Of a stretch of DNA of 64,000 nucleotides, positions 38,920 through 47,960 are shown piece by piece. The stretch's first letter is position 1. Each line of letters begins with the position of its first letter. The position numbers were made by a program, and so were the translations under genes. The notes beneath the pieces are model-generated. The model worked only from the letters and a program-made list of their open reading frames with translations. It was not told the origin of the DNA and did not search any database. Source of the stretch: Polytrichum commune (taxonomy: Eukaryota; Streptophyta; Polytrichopsida; Polytrichales; Polytrichaceae); contig OX485806.1 in the NCBI GenBank assembly GCA_950295325.1, positions 23,314,001 through 23,378,000 on the forward strand. Reading direction: 5' to 3'.

Positions 38920-39206
38920 AGCTAGAAATGTAGTGGACACATACCGGGGGGGGGGGTTGTGATGTATTGGAGTAGAAATATACGTGCGAAAAATTGAGAG
39001 GGTATATGGGGACGTAAAATGAACAAAATGATTTAGAATAATATAGGGTGTCAAAAATGGCGTTGGACATCTTTAAAGTACTATAGGGTTTGAAATAATA
39101 GGTAACTTGGAAATATAAGTAATGCAAGGCCCTATCCTACTAACCCAGAGCTGAAAATGCTAAGGAAATAAATAACCTTAAACCCTAAACCCTAAACCCT
39201 AAACCG
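38920..39206 (+). repeat. Telomere-tailed dispersed repeat, copy B
   Basis: An 11-G run at 38946-38956, then 'tattggagtagaaatatacg', 'tttagaataatatagggtgt', 'tggacatctttaaagtacta', and a tail of CCCTAAA units at 39178-39205. Confidence 0.75.
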
Positions 39207-39295
39207 GTTTATAAATGGATCAACATCTCTAGCGTAGTGCTATAAATTTGATGATTTCCCCAGTGTAAATAGGGCATTGACGCCCGAGTTGGCCA

Positions 39296-39296
39296 C

Positions 39297-39327
<31 letters not shown>

Positions 39328-39361
39328 CATACATACATACATATAGACACACACACACATA
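39296..39361. repeat. TA, CATA and CA compound microsatellite
   Basis: A TA run, then CATA units, then CA units in succession. A microsatellite only. Confidence 0.85.
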
Positions 39362-39799
39362 TTTGTGGCAAAGGAACTCTATGGTATGTTGCTACATGTC
39401 CAACATCATGATTGATAAGAATGACAAGTGATGCTAAAAGTTGAAAAATGGGTTGTGCAAATCAAAGAGGTGCCATGAAAATGGATTCTCTCTCCCTCTC
39501 TCTCTCTCTTTGGTGGCATTTTGCATGTTTCAGTCAATACATGCAAATTCATTTTGTAACATGTGGCGCTTTCAAGTCAAAGATGGATTAACCCTAGGCT
39601 TGAGCTATTGGGAGAAGGGTCGAATTGTCAAATTGTGTATAATGCCATAGTAGGAGTCTAGGTAGGTATTGAGTCATCACATCCTATATCATACTATTAA
39701 TGGGGGTGGGCGAGGCAAGGTTGTGGCAAGTTGACAAGGCTGGGCATGGTCACAAATCATTGGTGCTAAATTTGAGGTCACATGAGAAAGTTATTAAAT

Positions 39800-39998
39800 G
39801 GGCATCTTGGATAACTTAACTTGATAAAACCACCACAAGCCATTGTGAACCGTTGATGATGAGGTTGAGGTTGTTTGGGAAGAGTGTTCAACAATCATCT
39901 TGGATAACTTAACTTGAAAAAACTGCCGTGAACCATCGGGGTTTAGGTTGAGTTTGAGGTTAAGGTTGAGATTGTTTGGGAAAGGTGGTCCACTTAAC
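39800..39998. repeat. Degenerate tandem duplication of about 95 bases
   Basis: 'catcttggataacttaactt' occurs at about 39802 and 39897, each followed by 'aaaac', a 'ccgtgaacc'-like word and 'gaggtt.aggttgagattg'. Two worn units; a third, weaker 'catcttcgataactt' lies near 40052. Confidence 0.6.
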
Positions 39999-41009
39999 TT
40001 CATAATTATAAATTCAAGGTTTTATGTTTTGATGTAATAATTCTCAATGGTCATCTTCGATAACTTAAGTACATGATTGTGACCTTAGGGTTTTGATGTT
40101 TAATGTTTCAAAGTCGTGAACAAAACCAAGAGGTTTATAAAGGAAAGTGACACATACTCCTTTGGTAAGATGAATCCACAAAAGTGCAAACTCAAATTCA
40201 TGATTTAACAAAGCAATTTAGCGATAGGTTCTTCCAATTTCATTGGAAATATGAACCAAGTTCATTATTTAAACAACCAATTTCAGTACATGTTGTGAAC
40301 AATTTCATGATTTGGTACCCATATTCAAAACTTCACAAAATCAATTTTAGGAAATGCATAACTCTATTTCACAAAGAACATTACATCATGTATAGGATTA
40401 TCCTAGTAAACAAATTGCTCCCTATTCCGCACAACTATACACTACACTCCAAAAACGTTATGCGCTTTGCTCACGCTACCAACACTCTTCCCATAATCAA
40501 ACCCCCAACTACACTACGTACACTCTCAAACCCATGAGATTACGCACTCCAACTATGTTGGGTATGAGTTGTTTGCTTTGATGTACAATAATCAAAGACC
40601 AAAGGAAAAATGACATTGCTTGCTTCTAACTCCAAGGTAGTGTAATGAAGACCAAAGAAAATTTGACATCAAGGCTAGAGGCTTCCAAGTAAATACAAAA
40701 CAATGAGAAGGCAAAGAATGCGAAATGAGGCGGCGAGAATTTGAGAAATAAAAAAACCATAAAGTGTGAACTTGATATGGAAGATTCACAAAGTTGATAA
40801 AGATAAATGTCCACTATCATGAAATTGAGGTGTGCCACATGTCAAGTCGGTTAAGAAGAATGATCATGGGGATACAACAAAACATTTGCTCATGAAATAC
40901 AACATTGGACAATGGGGTGGAGCGAGGCAAGTTGACAAGGCTAGGAAAGTATAAGTATCTTGGGGGGGGGGCAGTGTGTTAAAAAGTTAAGGATATAGGT
41001 GCGAACAAC

Positions 41010-41300
41010 CATTATTTTATAGGGGGGGTGTTACTTTCAATTCTCTTATTTTTCTCACAATGATGCTATCATTATGTAAATTTCTACTTTGGGTTAATAG
41101 AAAAATGGCTTGCATTACTTATAATTCCAAATTACCTATTATTCCATACCCTATAGGACTTTAAAGCTGTCGAGCATACTGGTTGATACCCTATATTACT
41201 CTTAACTCCATTTATAATTTTTAGCCCCCATGTTTTTAAAATACCCTATCATTTGTTCGCACGTATATTGCTACTCCAACCAATGACTACCCCCCCTCGA
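41010..41300 (-). repeat. Dispersed repeat related to the telomere-tailed family, copy C
   Basis: On the minus strand it reads from a G-rich run through 'ttggagtagcaatatacgtg', 'agagtaatatagggtatc' and 'gtatggaataataggtaatt', ending in 'acaaccattattttat' text on the plus strand. It shares both flanking halves with copies B and D. Confidence 0.65.
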
Positions 41301-41945
41301 GAGAAGTATATGAAACTATTCCGAAGTTGCAACACAATGGGCCACAATGCTAGTTGCTCTAAAAGGAGCAGGCTAGTGTTGAGCTTCAAACCTTGAATTT
41401 GGGTGCAATCATATTCCCAAATTAGACTGCAATCATGAAAGATAATAGTAGCTTTGACCGGGTTATCCTTGCACCTTGCCCACAAAATAGGCATCCTATT
41501 CACAATTATAAAATATAAAGGAACTATAACTCTGGTGAGAGAATCCCATGTCGTTGTTAACTCTTGCGGATGAAACAATACCTAACCTTCATACTATTCA
41601 TTTTGCAAGGGTGCCCATCATAAGTGGTGGACCTGTTATGTGTGCACATGTCCTTATGTAATTTTGGCATGAGTATGCTTGGTAGTGGTATGAGGTGTAT
41701 GCAAAGGTTATCCAATGATCATTGGTACCGCAAAGACTCTCCTTCGCCTTGTAACAAATTTTCACTCCATGTACATACGATGTAGAACCCCACTACCGAA
41801 GGTCATCATTATTCAATATGAGGAAGGTTAGAACGTGATTAGCTAATAGCGATAGGAATTGGAGGGAATGACGTCTATGTACTTACGAATTTGGAGGGAA
41901 TGCCTTGTACTTCCTCATGAGAAGTTGATGGCCATGCTCACGACC

Positions 41946-41953
41946 TATATAAA
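41946..41953 (+). promoter_or_regulatory. TATA box of the transposase-like gene
   Basis: TATATAAA followed by GGCC, 71 bases upstream of the ATG at 42024 (context CAACCATGG). The spacing suits a start of transcription near 41975-41985 and a 5' leader of about 45 bases. Confidence 0.6.
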
Positions 41954-42023
41954 GGCCACCATTTGGAGGGTCATTTCTTTCTCCTCATTTGAGTCCACCC
42001 CCCTTCACCCTTGAGGAGCAACC

Positions 42024-45000
42024 ATGGAGAGCGTGCCTCACATGAGTGAAGAGGTTGGTTTTATAACCCCAATGTGCATCCACTTTCCCACGGGTGCACC
42101 CGTGACAACACTCTGGCCGTACCCCTCCTGTACGGCCAGTCTGCCACGGGTGTTCACCCGTGGGAGACTCTGGCACCCGGTTTGGGGCCCCCACGGGTGT
42201 TCACCCGTGGGAGACTCTGGTACCGGGTTTGGGGCCCCCACGGGTGTTCACCCGTGGGAGCTTATGGTTTTTATTTCGGTTATCCTAGCATATGTCAGAA
42301 TAGAAGTTATCCATATGCTCATGTGTGTGACAAACTTTCTAGTAGTAGATGTCAGCATGGTAGCCTCCCACGGGTGAACACCCGTGGGAGAATCCGGCAC
42401 CAGCATGGAAGCCCCCACGGGTGTTCACCCGTGGCAGTTCATGATTTGTATTTTAGTTCTCCCTACATATGTGTGGTTATAAGATAGGCATGTATCATGT
42501 GTGTGACATACTCAATAGTTGTATATGCAATTATGCTTATTTGTAAATTTCCTGCTGAGTATGTGAAATATGTTGTCAATGGGTAATTGGTACATATTAT
42601 TACGAGTTGGGAGTTTCGTGATGCATTATGATAAATGATGACGATGATATTCGTTAAACTGGAATGTTGACACTATCCTGAATGGCAACTATTTCGCTAG
42701 CACTTGGGCCAGCAGATGTGACACCTACATGCATAGTAATAATTGTACACAAGTAAGTGTTAGGGGTGATAGTTTTGGTGTTTGGGCTTTGTGGAAACTG
42801 GTAATAAGGGTCATTCTCCCAATGGGGATATGATAAGTAACACATACTTCACTTGAGTTGTGTGAAGTGAGGTGTAAAGCTCACCCCTATATGAATGTAA
42901 ATATTCTCTTGAGATGTCAATGTTGTCCCCCACGGGTGAACACCCGTGAGCTTCTGGTCAATGTGTGTTGACATACTTTGATATCGATGTTCAGATTCCA
43001 CATTACATTGGACTGTCGAGGACGGACTTGAAGGGGAAGGCCGTTGTGCTCTTTGATGATGAGGGCCATGCTTTGTGTGATGGATTGATTTGCAACACAA
43101 ATCCGTTGGATTGTGTTGACAATAGCATCCTAGGGGCTGAGGATGTTGGAGTTATTATCTTGAACCCAACTGACAATGTTATTTCGCAAGATTGGGAGAA
43201 TACGCTGCACCGATGGCCACTTTCACTCACCAAATTTGAAGGACATACATTAGCGGAAATATTGTTGGTCCATCATAATGCGACCCGCGAAGTTCAAAGT
43301 CATCGGCGCTTGCTTGGAAAACGCCAATACAACACTGTGAGGATGTGTGCACCTCGGCCACCTGGGAAGAAAATTTGGGGAGCCACTGAGGAGCATGCGC
43401 GGATGTTATCAGCGGTGGATTGTTGTTCCGAGCATTGTTGCCAGGTATTCCCAAGGCCTTTGTTGATGAGTATTCGGGAACACTACTTCGCATTGCCATT
43501 CAATGCTCGGAAGCTCATAGCCCTGTCGGTGTTCCAATCGATCCAGAAACATGAGCACAACGGACGTGAAATGGTGCAGTTGGAAGGGAGAACAATATGC
43601 ACTCGAGCATGGATGAACATCTATATGATATCAAGGGCACAATATAATAGGAACAAGGCTGAAAGCTTGATGGGGGTTAGATCTCGAGATCATGGAAATA
43701 CAGGAACTAGAAAACCACGGGCGAATACAGTGCAAGCACGAGCCACCCTTGGAGTATTGGTTGAGGGTAGGGCGGACGCCATGCCCCATATGACTCGGAC
43801 TCTTCCAACTGGTGAGAAGATAGGGACGGAGATGCTCCCTGTGGGAACAACGTGGTGCAACCTATTGCAGGAAGTGAACAACTTGGACGGAGACCTAGGG
43901 TACACGCCTATCTCCACGTCCACCTTCAGCCGCCTACATCGACAACATTTCAAGCAGTATGTTATAAAGAGCCCCGGCGACAACTTCTCGCGTTGTGGAA
44001 CTTGTGCAGCATTCAAGGATTTGTTGCGAATACACACAAAGAACACAACTGGTCACTTGGCCATCTCGAATGCTAGCCTTCGTCATCTAACATTGCAGGA
44101 GGCTCATAGAAACAGTTACTATAAAGATAGGATTTTGTCAAAGTATGCTCCCAATGAGGTGCTTTGTATAATCCATGACAAAATGGATTATGGGAAAACG
44201 GCTCTTCCCGTCTTCGCGCACAAAAACAAACGTGTTGACAAATACGAGCGATTCCCCATATCCATTGCGGGGATGATTGCACATGGTCACTCAGATGTGA
44301 ATTATGCGCATTATGTCCTTGATATGTACCCATCCGATGCCAACTTCACTATCACCTCGATGATGAAGTTGCTTTGTCAACTTGAGGTACAACCTGTTTG
44401 CTCTAGTAGACACATTCCGATTTCGTCCATAGGTGATCCTTTACACGACGCATTGGTGGTTGGTGTAGAGAAGTGTTCAGGAGTACTTCCCTTGCCACCG
44501 CCCGCAAGTATTCCTCCTACAGGTTTGCCACCCCTCCTCCTTGTTCAAATGGACAATTGTGCGAAGGACAACAAATCAAAATACAACATGTTGTTTTGGT
44601 CAGCTCTGACTGCAAAGGGAATTTTTCGGGAAGTCAGGGTGTCTTTCCTTATTGTTGGACATACGCATGAGGATGTGGATGCAATGTTTGGGAGGTTTGG
44701 ACAAAGGCTGAAGATTGAGGATTGCCATACACTCCCAGACCTCATGGCATCGTTCATGGCTGCTGGGGAACCCACTATTGTCCCGTCCTTAATCCACGAG
44801 GTTGCAGATTTCAAGGAATGGGTGAAGGGATACTACAATGAGTATGGTCAAGATCGACTTATTGGGCATTCCAAGGCGCACCAATTCCGTTTTTATGTAG
44901 ATCCTCAAGGAGTGCCATTGATGCAGTACAAAGTGTATTGTACAGATCCAAGTTGGGTGCCTGATGGAGGAATTGCTCTTTGAAAGGTGGACCCTATCAC

Positions 45001-45944
45001 AAAGAAGACCATGGTCCCAACAGGTTAGTGGGTCCCTTGTTTGTATTGCTTTGGAAGTGCACTAGAAAATACATGGTGTGAAGTATGTGGCCCACGGGTG
45101 ATCACCCGTGGGCAGTTAGTCCGTGGTATTGCTCCGAGCTCATTGTATGTTTGTTTTTGTAGGGTGCCCCCGTCCCGTTCCAAAAAGGGAGATGAAAGAT
45201 TCCGTGAACATAAAGCTTGGGGTGCAAGGTTTTATTAAGTATTGGAAGGATACGGCAGATCAAGATAGTTCGGGTCAATATATGGAGTCCATTGCACCAA
45301 CAATTTTATATTGGGAGAATGTGCTTGCGGCTATGGATCAACCTTTACTCCCAACTCCATCTGAACGTAGCGAGCCATTCTGGCCAGCTACACGGTTCTC
45401 CATTGCACCAACCCTCCATGTGGATAATGTGCATCTACTTGAGGAAAACATCACTGATTATGCTTACGTGGGGCCAGCTAGTTCTCGACCTGTTGAGACC
45501 TTCCGTCCCGGCGCACATATCAGGATTGGCCATTATGTGTTACTACGTCCTAGTGAGGATTGTCCTAATCCAGTGTGGATGGGACGAGTGATTTCTGAGC
45601 CGAATTTGGCACATATCGGTCCTAATCCTCGTTCCATTGAGATTGTCTATTATGTACCGGTCCTTGGCCAAAGGAACAAGAAGACCTTAGACGAACGTTA
45701 TGAGGAATGGGACACGGCAAAATCTTTTCGATGGACGAGGCTCAAGGACTATGCACCACAACATCAATCCCTAGATTGTGTTGTGGCATCATGGGCAAGA
45801 CAAAGGAATGCGTCCGATGACAATGTTCTCATCCCAGCTCGGCAAATTCTTTTCGCAAAGGATAATTTAGATCGATGCACTAGAGGTGAGAAAATGACTG
45901 ATGGAGATACTTTCGAGGATGGGGTACCAACAGAAGACCTCTAG
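42024..45944 (+). pseudogene. DDE/RNase-H-like transposase gene (DUF7869-like), 3 exons, one in-frame TGA
   Basis: Exons 42024-42053, 42995-45023 and 45163-45944 join in phases 0 and 1 (947 codons with the stop). The long frame has no ATG at its start, which is why the tiny first exon (MESVPHMSEE) is needed. Motifs in order: CCSEHCCQVF (about 153-162), CGTC (344-347), HDKMDYG (404-410), LLLVQMDNCAKDNK (524-537), and GHTHEDVDAMFGRF (565-578). Asp405/408, Asp530 and Glu569-Asp572 are the likely metal-binding residues of a DDE integrase core. This set resembles the DUF7869 proteins spread across plants, oomycetes and animals. Exon 3 has an SH3/BAH-like stretch (GHYVLLRPSEDC...VWMGRV). Codon 673 is TGA (44981-44983), while the frame continues to the conserved splice donor, so the gene is broken unless the stop is read through. 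It is the best candidate for mobilising the 25-kb element. Confidence 0.75.
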
Positions 45945-46230
45945 ATTAAAGTTGCCTTGCTCATTCCTGGGTATCTACGGGTGGACTCTCATGGGTGGGC
46001 TAGATGGTTGACACCATCTAGCATGTTTGGAGCTCAATTTTAATTTTGTGAGCATTAATTAGAGAGCCGTAGACATTGACATTTGTCCCACGGATGTTCA
46101 AACTACCACTTTTAAAGGCATCTTTTTTTGTGAATTTTCATGTGCATTGTCATATTAGCCAACATGTTTAATATGTGGGAGTCGTCCAATGTCGTCCAAT
46201 GTTTAATAGTCCACGGGTGTTCACCCATGG
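42087..46230. repeat. Right cluster of GC-rich palindromes
   Basis: 42089-42104 (no centre bases), 42144-42163 TT, 42190-42211 TT, 42237-42258 TT, 42366-42389 AA, 42415-42434 TT, 42931-42948 AA (core), 45090-45113 AT (so a perfect palindrome), 46087-46100 (half), 46211-46230 TT (one mismatch). The first seven lie in intron 1 of the transposase-like gene, the eighth in intron 2, and the last two after its stop codon. Confidence 0.92.
42144..42258 (+). repeat. 47-bp tandem units, each carrying one palindrome
   Basis: The palindrome plus 'gagactctggcacccggttt' and 'ggggcccc' is repeated at a 47-base spacing: two units and a third partial. This shows local amplification of a palindrome together with its flank. 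Confidence 0.8.
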
Positions 46231-46371
46231 AGTGTAGGCACAATCCTTTTGTCTTCCTTGATGGGATCCTCCATATTACAATTGATTGTTTGCCCGGTTT
46301 CATTGGAACACTTGGTTTGTGGAGGCTAAAACCTCTACGGGTATTCTCTCGTACAAAAAAATCAATCATTG

Positions 46372-46438
46372 CGTTCCCATCACGTTCCCCACATTAAAAT
46401 GAGCGGACCATTTGTCTCATTTTAGTTAATATCCCCAT
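46372..46438. repeat. Right terminal inverted repeat and subterminal motifs
   Basis: CGTTCCC at 46372-46378 and CACGTTCCCC at 46381-46390 mirror the left-end words. The 23-base terminal repeat is 46416-46438. Between them, TTAAAATGAG and CTCATTTTA form a small inner inversion. Confidence 0.75.
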
Positions 46439-46442
46439 TATG

Positions 46443-47960
46443 ACTCATTTGGGAAACACAAAAAAAAGTCATATTGTCGAGGTGTCATCTTCTCATTAAC
46501 ATGACAAATGGCATAAAGTTGTCGCATTATTGAGGGAATACAAAAACATAAGTAATATGAGCTTAAGAATATATACAACGAGTTTAAGCAATATAGATGG
46601 TATGAAATAATAACTTATAACTCCAAACAAACACAAATATTCTCAAGAACTCTTGAAATAGGAGTCCAAAGATCTCTAGTGTTGCCTACCCAAGTCAGCA
46701 ACTATCATCTTATCTAAATTCCCTACTAACTTTTGAAAACTAATATTTTCATTAACACCAAAACATAAAGAGTTCTCTAATAAGAAACTACACAATAATG
46801 ATGCATGACGTTTAGCATCAAGATACTAGTGATACTACATCACCCGTGTACAAGGCAACATACTAGACAGGAGGCCACTCTAACCCTAACCGTGTCCATT
46901 CTACATTGGTAAACCTAATTATCATGAAGTTCCCAATGATAAGTGAAATTCTCAAGTAGTTTCCAAGTGAAAATGGATGCATATTAGATGTACATAACGT
47001 AGATGAAAGGAATTTTAACATTAACTACCTCTTTAATATGACAAAACGGAGATTCTAAATGTCACATTATCAAGTTCCGTAGTCGTATAAAAGAGGGAGT
47101 TTTGAACCAAAGAGTTTGATCTCGCAAAAATGTGTCATAATATCGAGGGTGTCGTGTAAACGAGTGTCGTATTAACGCGGTTAGACTGTATAGTTACCGA
47201 ACCGGTGTCCGATCACACCAATCTTTCCATCTTATTCCAGCTGTGAAATTATTGAAGATTATGTTCAGAAGCAGATGTTGGCCCACCACTTTTCACACTA
47301 TTGCAGCCGGAGATGCCAATGAATGGATGGTGGTGTTTGAACTGGTGGGTGTGATCAACCACTCATCAGTCCATCACTAAGTATGAAACACACAGCGCCA
47401 CCGCCGTCGGTTCTACATGAAGTGGATTGCATGCATATCCGTGGTCGCCTTTCCAAGTGGCCGGCCATGCAAAGGCCCACACCTCTCAATCTCTCGCTCT
47501 GTCCCTCTCTCTCTCACACTGTCTGTCACGCATGCCAGTCAACCATTTGGACTCCAATCACAAATAGAAGTCCCCTCTCAACTCATTCATGAAACAGATT
47601 GCTTCCCATAAGGTGGGCTCCGCTCTAGTCACATCAGTGAATTGCGCATCTGATGATGAGTCGAAGCATGAGGAAGTCGTCATGGCAATCCTGGAGTCGA
47701 ATTGAAGGTGTACATCGGTTCCTCAGTAATTAGGAGCAGCTGGCAGCTCTACAAATTCGTACTCGGTTTGAGTGCATGAATGGCAGTAGTACCAATTAGT
47801 TGCTGCAACGCTTACACGTTCAAGCGAACACACGTATGTATTACGGCCGCTCTTTAGTTGCAAGCAACGTTGGATTCCTGCGATTTGGGTGGTGAGGTTC
47901 CAGCTCCAGATACCGGCTACAGATACAAAGGAATTGCCTCGAGAGTTACCTGGAGACGTG
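46443..47960. other. Gap with a possible pogo-like (Tc1/mariner) end
   Basis: Plus-strand words of the form GTCRYATTATCGAG recur at about 46468, 46520, 47057, 47127 and 47147, and the series stops at 'gcggttagactgta' (47178-47190). Read on the minus strand this begins TACAGTCTAACCGCGTTAAT, which resembles ends of pogo-type elements. No matching opposite end or transposase was found. From 47200 to 47960 lies the upstream region of the decarboxylase-like gene, with a CT-rich stretch at about 47490-47520. Confidence 0.35.

Larger units (their letters stand above)
30600..41940. other. Central palindrome-free interval of the large element
   Basis: Eleven kilobases without any convincing gene. It holds AT-rich low-complexity DNA (about 31200-31760), copies of the telomere-tailed repeat family (about 35085-35292, 35400-35590, 38920-39206 and 41010-41300), an R1 fragment (about 35640-35815), six long G or C runs, and TA/CA microsatellites. 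The start (30600-31100) is purine-rich and may still be promoter of the minus-strand gene. The rest looks like later insertions that split the element. Confidence 0.5.
21447..46438. mobile_element. Candidate giant multi-gene DNA transposon (about 25 kb)
   Basis: It is bounded by a perfect 23-base inverted repeat (21447-21469 and 46416-46438, containing GGGGATATTAACTAAAATGA). Just inside each end are two GGGAACG words (21504 and 21517 on the left; complements at 46372 and 46384 on the right). The tetranucleotide TATG directly abuts both outer edges (21443-21446 and 46439-46442), which would be a 4-base target duplication. All palindromes of the CCCACGGGTG family in the window fall between these ends. 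Cargo: a ParB-like/FCP1-like gene and a small coiled-coil gene on the minus strand, and a DDE-like transposase gene on the plus strand. The centre (about 30.6-41.9 kb) lacks palindromes and carries unrelated repeats, so the original element was probably nearer 13-14 kb. I do not recognise it as a named superfamily. Confidence 0.7.

Noticed and set aside
41985-42487. Open frames on both strands rich in TGVHPW, HGCSPVG and similar words
   Set aside because: These words are translations of the palindrome in different frames. The region is intron 1 of the transposase-like gene.
21686-46230. CRISPR array made by the palindromes
   Set aside because: Spacing is irregular, from about 50 bases to over 2 kb, the sites are in introns, and this is a eukaryotic gene context.
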